Source: Pseudopedobacter sp038243635 (GTDB lineage: Bacteria > Bacteroidota > Bacteroidia > Sphingobacteriales > Sphingobacteriaceae). From it: a stretch of 64,000 bases of DNA. The stretch spans positions 165,062 to 229,061 of the forward strand of contig JBBSQW010000002.1 of assembly GCA_038243635.1 (NCBI GenBank). The letters run 5' to 3'. Below are positions 8,538 through 16,147 of this stretch, piece by piece. How positions within the stretch are numbered: the first letter of the stretch is position 1; each line of letters begins with the position of its first letter. A program made the translations under genes and the position numbers. The notes under the pieces are model-generated. The model was not told the origin of the DNA and made no database searches. It saw only the letters and a list, made by a program, of their open reading frames with translations.

Positions 8538-8640
8538 TCAAAGTCCGTTCAAGCTCTCAAATGACGATATCAGAATTAGGATCAAGATTAAAAAAAGCTG
8601 TTAATAGGAGAAAATCGACATGAATTACCTAAAAATAAAA

Positions 8641-8662
8641 TAAAAGACAAAAAAGTCTTTTA
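8641..8662 (+). promoter_or_regulatory. perfect palindrome, candidate NsrR-like operator
   Basis: TAAAAGAC-AAAAAA-GTCTTTTA is a perfect inverted repeat of 8-nt arms with a 6-nt spacer. It ends 18 bases before the -7 element and covers the -33 region of the Rrf2 gene at 8698. The position implies autorepression of this regulator and the genes behind it. Confidence 0.7.
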
Positions 8663-8680
8663 TTGTTCCGATTAGTGATT

Positions 8681-8688
8681 TATATTTG
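8681..8688 (+). promoter_or_regulatory. -7 element of the respiratory/nitrosative cluster
   Basis: TATATTTG matches TAnnTTTG and ends nine bases before the ATG of the Rrf2 gene. Transcription starting about seven bases downstream would give a nearly leaderless mRNA. Confidence 0.65.
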
Positions 8689-8697
8689 CATCATTAA

Positions 8698-9171
8698 ATG
8701 GGGATTTTTTCAAAAACTTGCGAATACGCTATTAGATCTGTTTTTTTTATTGCACACCGTACGGAGAACGGGAGCAGGGTTGGTATTAAGGAAATTGCCG
8801 CTGGGATAAGTTCTCCCGAACATTTTTTAGCTAAAATTCTACAAGATTTAAGTAAAAAAGGAATTGTGAAATCTGTAAAAGGTCCACACGGCGGTTTTTA
8901 TATGGACGAAAGTGCTTTACAAAGACCTTTAGCAGATGTGGTAGAAGCAATAGACGGAAATGGGTTATTTACTGGTTGTGGTTTAGGTTTAGTTTCTTGT
9001 TCTGAACATGATCCTTGCCCTTTACATAGTGAATTCAAAGTGATTAGAGAAAGTATCCATCAAATGTTAATTAAAACTACTATTAAAGATTTTAACGGAG
9101 ACCTTAGTCTTGCTAATACAAGTTTGAAAAAAGATGATTTTTTAAAATCAATAGCAGATAAAAACTATTAA
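8698..9171 (+). CDS. Rrf2 family regulator, NsrR-like
   Basis: A 157-residue winged-helix regulator (FSKTCEYAIRSVFFIAHRT; SSPEHFLAKILQDLSKKGIV; GPHGGFYM). The cluster-binding Cys follow the pattern C-x6-C-x5-C in CGLGLVSCSEHDPC (about residues 100-113), as in the 2Fe-2S/4Fe-4S sensors IscR and NsrR. It heads a cluster with a heme-copper oxidase, truncated hemoglobins and a hemerythrin, so sensing of nitric oxide or redox state is the natural inference. A perfect palindrome sits in its promoter. The next gene starts ten bases later. Confidence 0.9.
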   Translation: MGIFSKTCEYAIRSVFFIAHRTENGSRVGIKEIAAGISSPEHFLAKILQDLSKKGIVKSVKGPHGGFYMDESALQRPLADVVEAIDGNGLFTGCGLGLVSCSEHDPCPLHSEFKVIRESIHQMLIKTTIKDFNGDLSLANTSLKKDDFLKSIADKNY

Positions 9172-9181
9172 TAACACTTCA

Positions 9182-9520
9182 ATGAATATTTATTTAGAAG
9201 CGATAGGTTTAAAAATGGCAACGCTTTGCCAAGTGTACTCAGTAAAAGTATTTGCATTTATTTTAGGCCTGCAAATACAAGATTACCAGTTCTTAATCAA
9301 TAGCTTATTGGTTATTGCTATTATTCTTATGGTTATTTTACTTGTTGTAATGGCAAAGAATTTGAGCGCTTTAAAAGAATCGGCCTTAGGGAATAAAGAA
9401 AAAGGAAAAGTTTGGATCAATCATAAAATATATGACTTTGATGCTGAACAACTAAAAATCTTAATCAAAAAAATCAATAAAGCAGACAAAAATGATCAAC
9501 AGGTTGAAACCAAAAATTAG
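9182..9520 (+). CDS. small membrane protein in the oxidase operon
   Basis: A 112-residue protein I do not recognise. It has a hydrophobic segment at about 35-58 (FLINSLLVIAIILMVILLVVMA) followed by a charged, Lys-rich cytoplasmic tail. Its 3' end overlaps the oxidase gene by 29 bases, which suggests translational coupling. The position directly before a CcoN-like subunit and the one-helix design fit a small accessory or assembly subunit, but no motif proves this. Confidence 0.6.
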   Translation: MNIYLEAIGLKMATLCQVYSVKVFAFILGLQIQDYQFLINSLLVIAIILMVILLVVMAKNLSALKESALGNKEKGKVWINHKIYDFDAEQLKILIKKINKADKNDQQVETKN

Positions 9521-11327
9521 TAAACAAGGCAGTTTGGTGCTAGCTTTTCTTTTGTTATCAAGTATTTGTGCGTTTGGACAAACAGAGCAGACAACAAAAG
9601 ACATTATTACAAACCCCGGAGTGTTAATTACCATAGTTTTGATACTAATTCCGCTCTTGATAGCCGTTTATTTGGCTACTGCTAAAGTGAAGAATCTAGT
9701 AAAAAATGTAAAAACAAATAATGTTAATGAACAAAAGTCTGCCATTTTACAGAGTTTAAGTGAGGAAGAGCTTCAAAATCTAACGGATTCTTTAGAAAAA
9801 AGAAAAACTGCGGTTGAGTATAAGTTAACCAATAAAGAACTTGCCGGAGATTTAGCTCCAGATGATGCAAAGGGCATGATTCATCGTGTAACCGAAGTAA
9901 ATATTGCTCGTTTTATCCCTGATAAAAAGCGATCTACTAAAAGACCATCGGTAAACCCAGAGTTATCTAAATTAATCATCTGGTTTTTGGGAGCTGCAAC
10001 TTTTTGGCTGGTTTTAGGGACTTCAATTGGCGAGTATTTGGGTATCAAATTCGTAGCTCCAGATGTTGATCATATCAGTTGGTTAAGCTTCGGCCGATTA
10101 AGACCGGTACATACCAATATGGTGTTTTGGGGCTGGAGCTCTTTAGCGATGATTGGTTTAGGTTATTATGTAGTTTATACAGTTAGTAACACGGTAGTAA
10201 AATCATTAAAAAGTGCGTGGGCAGCTTTCTGGTTAATTAATGCTGCAGTAACATTCGGTTCTTTATCATTAATGGCTGGGATTAATAATGCTGGTGGTGA
10301 ATACCGTGAATATATATGGCCAATCATGTTGTTGTTTGCAGTTGGTGTGATAATCGTTTTGGTAAACTATTTAAGCATCATCGCCAAACGGGCAACCAAA
10401 GAAATTTACGTTTCCAATTGGTACATCGTATCTGCCGCAATATTTGCCATCATTATCACGCTAGTGGCTTATTTGCCTTTTTGGCAAGACGGTTTAGGGG
10501 AAACCATTGCACAAGGTTATTACATGCACCAAGGTGTAGGGATGTGGTTTATGCTTTTTGTTTTAGGTTTGGTTTATTATTTCCTTCCGCAACAGCTTAA
10601 CACGCCTATCTATTCTTATAGTTTAGGGATTTTAGCCTTTTGGACACAAATTTTGTTTTATACCGTAATTGGTACGCATCACTTTATTTTTAGTGCGATA
10701 CCTTGGTGGCTACAAACCACTGCAATTGTTGGTAGCGTTGGGATGCTAATTCCGGTAGCTGCCGGTACCACTAACTTTTTGATGACTATGCGTGGCAATT
10801 TCCACAAAATAGGCTCAAGCTATACTTTGCCCTTTTACCTAGTTGCGATAATTTTCTATTTCACTGGATCGTATCAAGGAACAGCAGAAGCCTTTAGATC
10901 TGCCAATTTATACTGGCACTTTACAGATTTTACAGTAGCGCACTCGCACCTCACCATGTATGGTATCATCGCATTTTTTCTTTGGGCCTTTATCTACACG
11001 TTGGTTCCTAGGTTAACAGGTAAAGAGCCTAATCACGCTTTAGTTGGTGCGCATTTTTGGATGGCACTAATTGGAATGACGTTTTACACCGTTCCGTTAA
11101 TGATTGGAAGTACTTTAAGAGGCGTGGAATGGATGGAAGGCAAGCCTTTCATTGATACTGTAGCTAACATGGCTCCTTACTGGGTTTGGAGAGCAATTGG
11201 TGGTTCTTTAATGTGGGCATCGCATTTGATTTTTGCTTATAACCTATACACCATGACTAGAAAAGGTGGCGAAACAGATACACAAACAGCGCTTTTTAAT
11301 CAGTTAAACAGAGAAGATAATATTTAG
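9492..11327 (+). CDS. ccoN: cbb3-type (C-family) heme-copper oxidase subunit I with N-terminal extension
   Basis: A 611-residue protein. Residues 1-30 look like a signal peptide, 43-62 a membrane helix, and 65-150 a charged linker absent from classical CcoN; the catalytic 12-helix core fills about 155-590. Ligands visible are His207 (RPVHTN, low-spin heme), His346 (YYMHQGVG) and His396/His397 (GTHHF) for CuB, and His484/His486 (VAHSH) for the hemes. Tyr390, six residues before the HH pair, matches the cross-linked catalytic Tyr of cbb3 oxidases, a site where NorB has no Tyr. This favours O2 reduction over NO reduction. The gene is not fused to ccoO, unlike the ccoNO fusion frequent in Bacteroidetes. 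Confidence 0.85.
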   Translation: MINRLKPKISKQGSLVLAFLLLSSICAFGQTEQTTKDIITNPGVLITIVLILIPLLIAVYLATAKVKNLVKNVKTNNVNEQKSAILQSLSEEELQNLTDSLEKRKTAVEYKLTNKELAGDLAPDDAKGMIHRVTEVNIARFIPDKKRSTKRPSVNPELSKLIIWFLGAATFWLVLGTSIGEYLGIKFVAPDVDHISWLSFGRLRPVHTNMVFWGWSSLAMIGLGYYVVYTVSNTVVKSLKSAWAAFWLINAAVTFGSLSLMAGINNAGGEYREYIWPIMLLFAVGVIIVLVNYLSIIAKRATKEIYVSNWYIVSAAIFAIIITLVAYLPFWQDGLGETIAQGYYMHQGVGMWFMLFVLGLVYYFLPQQLNTPIYSYSLGILAFWTQILFYTVIGTHHFIFSAIPWWLQTTAIVGSVGMLIPVAAGTTNFLMTMRGNFHKIGSSYTLPFYLVAIIFYFTGSYQGTAEAFRSANLYWHFTDFTVAHSHLTMYGIIAFFLWAFIYTLVPRLTGKEPNHALVGAHFWMALIGMTFYTVPLMIGSTLRGVEWMEGKPFIDTVANMAPYWVWRAIGGSLMWASHLIFAYNLYTMTRKGGETDTQTALFNQLNREDNI

Positions 11328-11333
11328 ATTAAG

Positions 11334-12341
11334 ATGGAAATTTATAATAATCATAAACGCTTATTTATAGCTGCAACATTAATGTTTCTTGCATTAACAT
11401 TGTACGCAGCCTTGATTCCGGCGTATAGGGCGCAGGAAGATAACGCACCGCTGCCTAATAGCAAACCGTTAACAGAGCAAGAAGCTTTAGGCAAAGCAAT
11501 CTTTGTAAAAGAAGGTTGTATTGCTTGTCATACCCAGCAAGTGCGTAATGTAGAGATGGATAAAGTTTGGGGAGACCGCCCAAGCGTAGCTTCAGATTAT
11601 GCTAGAAATACAAGACCAGATATTTGGAGAAATACGGCTAACCTTTTAGGTTCTGAGCGTACCGGTCCAGATTTAACAAATATTGGAAAGCGTCAGCCCG
11701 GCAAAGAATGGCACTTGATACACCTTTATAGTCCACGTTCTGTAGTTGGGCAGTCCATTATGCCGGCTTATCCTTGGCTTTTTGAAATTAAGGAAAGTGC
11801 TGCTGCCGCTGATGTAACCGTTCAGGTTCCGGAAGATTATAGAAAAGGTATTAAAGGAGATATTGTTGCCACGGAAGATGCTTTAAATTTAGTGGCTTAC
11901 CTGCAATCGTTAAAGCAAGTAAGTTTACCTGATGGCAAACCAGTACCAAAGTTTTTATACCCTAGACAAGTAACCCCTAGTTTGGGCGGAGTGGGCAGCC
12001 AAGAAGAACCTGCAATGGATGGCGCTAGTTTATATGCCGCAAACTGCCAAAGTTGTCACCAAGCAAATGGCGAAGGTTTACCAGGCGCTTTCCCTCCATT
12101 AAAAGGAAGTACAATTGTGCAAAATGAAGATCCTACAACCTTTGTTACTGTAATTATGAAAGGTTATAACGGAAGAGCGAAAGAAGGGTTCGCAGAAATG
12201 CCACCAATTGGAACCAATAATAACTTAACACCAGAAGAAGTTACGGCGATTATGAATCACGAACGTACAAGTTGGGGAAATGGCGCCAAAAAAGTTTCAG
12301 TTGATGAAGTAAAAGCAATTTTAGAACAAATTGGGAAATAA
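11334..12341 (+). CDS. CcoO-like mono-heme subunit fused to a second cytochrome c domain
   Basis: A 335-residue protein with one N-terminal membrane anchor (about 11-30). Two heme c sites are present: CIACH (Cys62, Cys65, His66) in a CcoO-type domain with the diagnostic VWGDRPSVASDY and SIMPAYPWLF (Met ligand) segments, and CQSCH (Cys238, Cys241, His242) in a C-terminal cytochrome c domain resembling CcoP. It thus combines CcoO and a CcoP-like electron entry domain in one periplasmic-facing chain. It starts six bases after the ccoN-like gene and its stop overlaps the next start. Confidence 0.88.
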   Translation: MEIYNNHKRLFIAATLMFLALTLYAALIPAYRAQEDNAPLPNSKPLTEQEALGKAIFVKEGCIACHTQQVRNVEMDKVWGDRPSVASDYARNTRPDIWRNTANLLGSERTGPDLTNIGKRQPGKEWHLIHLYSPRSVVGQSIMPAYPWLFEIKESAAAADVTVQVPEDYRKGIKGDIVATEDALNLVAYLQSLKQVSLPDGKPVPKFLYPRQVTPSLGGVGSQEEPAMDGASLYAANCQSCHQANGEGLPGAFPPLKGSTIVQNEDPTTFVTVIMKGYNGRAKEGFAEMPPIGTNNNLTPEEVTAIMNHERTSWGNGAKKVSVDEVKAILEQIGK

Positions 12342-12625
12342 TGGATAAGATTAAAAAATATAAGAGTTTCTTATTAACCTTAGCGTTGGTTTTAGTAGCC
12401 AACGTTGGCACATTTGCTTGTGAAGCGTGTAATCAAAACCAGCCCAAAATTTTAAGAAATATTACTCACGGAAGCGGTCCGCAAAGTAACTGGGATTATT
12501 TTGTAGTGATTTCAATGGTGCTTATCACGGTTTATACTTTATATGCTACCATCCGCTGTTTTGTAACTCGCAAAACGGAAAATAAATATAACGACATTAA
12601 GAATACAATTTTAACACCACAATAA
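12341..12625 (+). CDS. small membrane protein with CEAC motif
   Basis: A 94-residue protein. The signal or anchor helix (about 10-25) ends in CEACNQNQPKIL, giving a CxxC pair just outside the membrane; a second membrane helix lies at about 52-72. The ATG overlaps the stop of the cytochrome gene. The CxxC could bind copper or heme or act in thiol exchange during oxidase assembly; this is inference from position. I do not recognise the family. Confidence 0.7.
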   Translation: MDKIKKYKSFLLTLALVLVANVGTFACEACNQNQPKILRNITHGSGPQSNWDYFVVISMVLITVYTLYATIRCFVTRKTENKYNDIKNTILTPQ

Positions 12626-13035
12626 TGAAAAGTAAAAGCGAAGTAACTTTATTTATTGACGATGAATTACAGCCAGTAGGAGTTTTTCCAACGCCAGTTT
12701 CATTTGACTTGGATACCACTAAACTACCAGACGGCCAGCACATTCTTAAAATTGTTAGTAAAGACCAAAAAGGCAAAGAGGGAATTAAGAAGATTCCGTT
12801 TATTGTTAGAAATGGGCCAGCAATAGCAATAGAGGGTTTGAAAAAAGACGAAGTTGTTGACGGTATTGTGCCCTTGATGATTAACTCTTACGGTGAAGGA
12901 GATCAAACATCTTTTGTGTTACACGGTAGCGAGACACCACGAAGTATCCCAATTTGGATCATCATTCTTTTAATTTTGTTCGTAGGTTGGGCTGCGTTTT
13001 TTACGATTACTTCTGATACAATTTCATTGTTTTAA
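12625..13035 (+). CDS. Ig-like domain protein with C-terminal membrane anchor
   Basis: A 136-residue protein. Residues 5-65 form a beta-sandwich of the kind seen in cytochrome-associated Ig-like domains (TLFIDDELQPVGVFPTP; TKLPDGQHILKIVSKD), and a single membrane helix (about 109-128) anchors the C-terminus. No heme motif. Start and upstream stop overlap (TAATG), so it is translated together with the CEAC protein. It may be an accessory subunit of the oxidase. Confidence 0.7.
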   Translation: MKSKSEVTLFIDDELQPVGVFPTPVSFDLDTTKLPDGQHILKIVSKDQKGKEGIKKIPFIVRNGPAIAIEGLKKDEVVDGIVPLMINSYGEGDQTSFVLHGSETPRSIPIWIIILLILFVGWAAFFTITSDTISLF

Positions 13036-13057
13036 AGAAGGTCAAGGATTTTGTGAT

Positions 13058-13441
13058 ATGAGAGATATTGAGGGATTAGAGGAGATTAAGATTTTTGTAG
13101 ACGATTTTTATCAGAAAGTTAGGGAAGATGATTACATAGGGCCAATTTTCATGAACGCTATTGCCGATTGGGATCCGCATCTTAAGCAAATGTATGCATT
13201 CTGGAATGCTGCTTTATTTGGAATACCTGGGTTTAAAGGTAATCCTTTCGCTAAACACGCACCCTTAGGTATCGTACCTGCACATTTTGATAGGTGGCTA
13301 GTGCTTTTTAACGAAACCATAGATGGAAGTTTTGAAGGCGAAATGGCAGAAGATGCGAAAAACAGAGCCCAATTAATGGCCACCATGTTTATGAAAAGAT
13401 TAGCGACATTAGATGGTGATAATAAAAAAGTTGTTTACTAA
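13058..13441 (+). CDS. group III truncated hemoglobin (first of two)
   Basis: A 127-residue 2-on-2 globin. Group III landmarks are the N-terminal FYQKVREDDYIGPIF, the distal region DWDPHLKQMYAFWNAALF, the GNPFAKH segment, and the proximal His in VPAHFDRWLVLF. Such globins bind O2 and NO; group III members are tied to NO and peroxide chemistry in other bacteria. It follows the oxidase operon by 23 bases and is followed two bases later by a second copy. Confidence 0.93.
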   Translation: MRDIEGLEEIKIFVDDFYQKVREDDYIGPIFMNAIADWDPHLKQMYAFWNAALFGIPGFKGNPFAKHAPLGIVPAHFDRWLVLFNETIDGSFEGEMAEDAKNRAQLMATMFMKRLATLDGDNKKVVY

Positions 13442-13443
13442 TT

Positions 13444-13833
13444 ATGGCTGATTTGGGAACAGATAACAAGCAAGATATTGCTACCGTCGCCGATATTGAA
13501 AAGTTAGTTTATACATTTTACGATAAAGTGCGAGCAGATGAGGCTTTATTTGCAGTGTTTAATCCTATAATAAAAGACAATTGGCCAGCACATTTAGCGA
13601 AAATGGTGAGTTTTTGGTCGACACTTTTGCTGTATACGCGAGAATATAAAAGTGATCCGTTAACAAGTCACATGCCTTTACCCTTAACCAAACAACATTT
13701 TGAAACGTGGTTAGCGTTATTTACAGAGACCTTGGATGAATTGTTTGAAGGGGAGATAGCCGAAAATGCTAAGAAGCGGGCATTTAGCATTGCTAGAATA
13801 ATGAAAGCGGTGAAGAATATAGATGTGAAGTAA
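13444..13833 (+). CDS. group III truncated hemoglobin (second of two)
   Basis: A 129-residue globin with the same landmarks (FYDKVRADEALFAVF; NWPAHLAKMVSFWSTLLL; proximal His in TKQHFETWLALF). It diverges clearly from its neighbour, for instance in replacing the GNPFAKHAPL segment by SDPLTSHMPL, so the pair is an old duplication with possibly different ligand preferences. Two bases separate the genes. Confidence 0.92.
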   Translation: MADLGTDNKQDIATVADIEKLVYTFYDKVRADEALFAVFNPIIKDNWPAHLAKMVSFWSTLLLYTREYKSDPLTSHMPLPLTKQHFETWLALFTETLDELFEGEIAENAKKRAFSIARIMKAVKNIDVK

Positions 13834-13940
13834 GCGCTCCACATTAGTTGTTCGATTGCTCTTGTTTTGTCTTATTGCCATCTATGTGACCAATGTCAAT
13901 TTTTTATTATTTTAAAAATTCGAGCTCCTAAATTTATGTA

Positions 13941-14417
13941 ATGGCTATCAAAAATAATTCGTACATCGCAAGGCTATCTCAAGACCATCATCTTGAGTCT
14001 CGTTTTTGCAGTAGAATTGAGAAAGGAGTTGAATTAGACATTTCTTTGGATCGGATAGGGAGTTACGTTAGTTTTTTTTGGGAACAACATTTAGAAAAGC
14101 ACTTTATGGAAGAAGAAGGGCTTTTATTTAAAAACATTGACGATGTTTTTTGCACAAAAGGAAAGCAAGACCACATCTCCATAATTTCAGAAATTGATAA
14201 TATCGTTTCTGGAGAGTATGTAGGAAAGCATGATTATCTACACTTAGTTTTGTCCATTAATCAGCATATTAAGTTCGAAGAAAGAGTCCTATTTCCTCAT
14301 TTAGAACTCTTATTGCCAGAAGAGGAACTTCAGCACATCCAAAAGTGTTTATCTCAATCGCATGTCGCAAGTTTTGAGGACGACTTTAGTGATCAATTCT
14401 GGCTTAGTAACTCCTAA
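13941..14417 (+). CDS. hemerythrin HHE domain protein
   Basis: A 158-residue four-helix bundle protein. Metal ligands expected for a hemerythrin-like diiron site are visible: His in SQDHHLESRF, HLEKHFMEEE (HxxxE), KQDHISI, and NQHIKFEERVLFPHLE. No YtfE-type N-terminal ScdA domain is present. It may bind O2 or NO, or repair Fe-S clusters under nitrosative stress, consistent with the cluster. A possible -7 element TAAATTTA lies at 13929-13936, five bases before the ATG. Its 3' end overlaps the ferredoxin frame. Confidence 0.85.
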   Translation: MAIKNNSYIARLSQDHHLESRFCSRIEKGVELDISLDRIGSYVSFFWEQHLEKHFMEEEGLLFKNIDDVFCTKGKQDHISIISEIDNIVSGEYVGKHDYLHLVLSINQHIKFEERVLFPHLELLLPEEELQHIQKCLSQSHVASFEDDFSDQFWLSNS

Positions 14418-14736
14418 TAATTTGGATAACATCTCATTTGAAATAATTTACGATGGTGAATCTCATCAAATTACTACCCGCCCAAATGAGTATGCAAACT
14501 TAATGATGCTAATTTACGATCAGTTTGCAGATGAAGAATTTGGAGATTGCCGAGGAATGGGAAAATGCGGTACTTGTATGGTCGAGGTATTAAATGCGAG
14601 CGAAGAGTTGGCAAGTTTCGATAGGAATGAAGCCACAACGCTAGCCAAAATGAATATAGATCAACAGAATATTCGGTTATCTTGCCAATTGATGATTGAT
14701 GATAAGCTGAATGGATTAAAGATTAGGGTCTTATAA
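14362..14736 (+). CDS. 2Fe-2S ferredoxin
   Basis: A 124-residue plant-type ferredoxin. Cluster ligands are C-x5-C-x2-C in CRGMGKCGTC (about 63-72) and a fourth Cys about 35 residues later (RLSCQL). The ferredoxin fold itself begins near ISFEIIYDGE (about residue 24), so the first 20 codons, which overlap the hemerythrin gene by 56 bases, may not all be translated; no better ATG exists. It likely supplies electrons to the hemerythrin or another partner of this cluster. Confidence 0.85.
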   Translation: MSQVLRTTLVINSGLVTPNNLDNISFEIIYDGESHQITTRPNEYANLMMLIYDQFADEEFGDCRGMGKCGTCMVEVLNASEELASFDRNEATTLAKMNIDQQNIRLSCQLMIDDKLNGLKIRVL

Positions 14737-14864
14737 AAGCTTAAACTTAAATGTGCCAATGCTTTCACGACGCTAAAGTGTAATTTGCTAGAATTAATCC
14801 GCGATAAATAATCTAATAACCCAACCAACAAAACAAATAAAGCCAAACTATTTTTTTACAAGTT

Positions 14865-14884
14865 TGATACGTTTTGACGTATCA
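14865..14884. promoter_or_regulatory. inverted repeat upstream of lipoprotein gene
   Basis: TGATACG and CGTATCA form a perfect 7-nt inverted repeat with a 6-nt spacer, 67 bases before the lipoprotein ATG. It could be an operator; there is no T-tail to make it a terminator. The rest of this 214-base spacer shows nothing else. Confidence 0.35.
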
Positions 14885-14950
14885 GTTTAAATCCACTTTA
14901 CGTACGGGTTATTTAAAGAACGGAACTATTTTAAACTAAACATAAATTTT

Positions 14951-15373
14951 ATGAAAAATTTTAAATCTTTTGGTCTGTTATTATTTATTTCGATAAGTAT
15001 AATGGGTTGTAGTAAAGAAGACGCAGAATTCAAAGATTTTAGTGATTTAGGAAAACAACTATCCGGGGACTGGATTGAGATAAGCCCCTATCCTGATTAT
15101 CATTCTTTAATTTTTTTGAAGGAATCTGTTCAGTTTAGTTCTCAAGATGGAACAGAGAAAATAGATTATGTTGTGTTTTCTCCTGATTCAATCAGATGTC
15201 AGCGAATTTTGAACGGTGTTTCAGTAACCACTAAACACCAGTTTATGTTCGATAAAAAAGACAATACCTTACTGTTGAAAAACTTTATAGCTGGTGTTGA
15301 AGCGTATCCGGGGGTATATTCTGGCGATGTGCGCCATTTTCACAACATAACTTTTCAAAGACCACTGAAATAA
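14951..15373 (+). CDS. lipoprotein of unknown function
   Basis: A 140-residue exported protein with a lipobox at residue 20 (SIMGCSKED), so it is lipid-anchored. The mature part (LSGDWIEISPYP) resembles small lipocalin-like beta proteins, but no catalytic motif is visible. It is followed five bases later by the left boundary of a cassette-like unit. Confidence 0.7.
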   Translation: MKNFKSFGLLLFISISIMGCSKEDAEFKDFSDLGKQLSGDWIEISPYPDYHSLIFLKESVQFSSQDGTEKIDYVVFSPDSIRCQRILNGVSVTTKHQFMFDKKDNTLLLKNFIAGVEAYPGVYSGDVRHFHNITFQRPLK

Positions 15374-15377
15374 TAGA

Positions 15378-15387
15378 GTTGTAAGCA
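15378..15387 (+). repeat. left boundary of cassette-like unit A
   Basis: GTTGTAAGCA is the exact reverse complement of TGCTTACAAC at 15909-15918, the first bases of the attC-like element behind the next gene. In integron cassettes the first bases of a cassette (G/TT...) pair in this way with the left core of its own attC site. Confidence 0.5.
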
Positions 15388-15436
15388 ATTTTAACAATAA
15401 AAAATCGATTTCAACCTTTTACGTTGAAACATTATT

Positions 15437-15904
15437 ATGAAAAAAGCACTTTTATTAATTTTTATTTTCGGAACTTTTATATCCTGCAAAAAAGACAATT
15501 CCAGAATCGTAATAGACGATAAGAATTTTTTAATTTTTGGTCATTTTTATGGGGAATGTTTAGAAGAAGGTTGTGTAGAAACTTACAAATTGACTGACAA
15601 AAAAATATTTGAAGATACAATTGATGATTATTCAGGAAAGAATTTAAATTTCGTAGAATTAAATAAAGATAAATTTGAAAGAGTAAATGATTTAATTGAC
15701 TTCTTTCCAAACGAACTTCTTAATACGAATGAAACTGTTTTTGGTTGTCCGGATTGTGCTGATGGAGGAGGACTTTTTATTCAATACTCAGAAAATGGAA
15801 GATTAAAGACCTGGAGGATTGACCAAGATAAAGAAAATGTCCCAAGTTATCTATATAATTTTATTGACAAAGTAAACGAGAAAATCATGTTAATAAACAA
15901 ATAA
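15437..15904 (+). CDS. lipoprotein carried by cassette-like unit A
   Basis: A 155-residue protein with a lipobox at about residue 17 (GTFISCKKD). The mature part contains four Cys in two pairs (ECLEEGC, GCPDC) that may be disulfides. Family not recognised. It is very AT-rich. The gene lies between a 10-nt boundary repeat (15378) and an attC-like element that begins five bases after its stop, so it looks like the payload of a mobile cassette. A second lipoprotein gene at 63.2 kb has the same arrangement. Confidence 0.7.
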   Translation: MKKALLLIFIFGTFISCKKDNSRIVIDDKNFLIFGHFYGECLEEGCVETYKLTDKKIFEDTIDDYSGKNLNFVELNKDKFERVNDLIDFFPNELLNTNETVFGCPDCADGGGLFIQYSENGRLKTWRIDQDKENVPSYLYNFIDKVNEKIMLINK

Positions 15905-15908
15905 AAAC

Positions 15909-16042
15909 TGCTTACAACAGCAAATTTGCGCAAAAATGGCTGACGGTTGTTCACGTCAATTCATCAGCTATTTACTTAATTTAGTGCGGTGTAACACACT
16001 GGTTCTGCAAGCAATGCCATTTATGCACAAATTAGCAAAACG
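15909..16042 (+). repeat. attC-like element A
   Basis: It starts with TGCTTACAAC (complement of 15378-15387) and contains imperfect inverted arms, GCAAATTTGCGCAAAAATGGC at 15920-15940 and 16016-16036 (18 of 21 bases pair). It ends CAAAACG. The same 130-base sequence, with conserved interior ATTTACTTAATTTAGTGCGG and GGTTCTGCAAGCAATGCC, recurs at 63730-63861; similarity stops right after AAAACG. Size and pairing resemble an integron attC site, though the core is not the classical RYYYAAC/GTTRRRY. Confidence 0.6.
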
Positions 16043-16092
16043 ATAGATGGTTTTAATCTAGCCTAAAAGAGGCTAATACCCGAAAATAAGTT

Positions 16093-16127
16093 ACAAAAAA
16101 AAGCCAATGTATCTCAACATTGGCTTT
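16093..16127 (-). terminator. gyrB terminator
   Basis: AAAGCCAATGT (16100-16110) pairs with ACATTGGCTTT (16117-16127); on the minus strand a run of eight T follows. It lies just behind the gyrB stop. Confidence 0.88.
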
Positions 16128-16147
16128 CAACTATAAATTAAAAAGAT

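Noticed and set aside
9492..11327. Nitric oxide reductase (NorB-like) instead of cbb3 oxidase
   Set aside because: The His pattern fits both, but Tyr390 six residues before the HH pair matches the cbb3 cross-linked Tyr, and the CcoO-type partner with the VWGDRPSVASDY segment is a cbb3 feature. NO reduction remains possible but is not supported.
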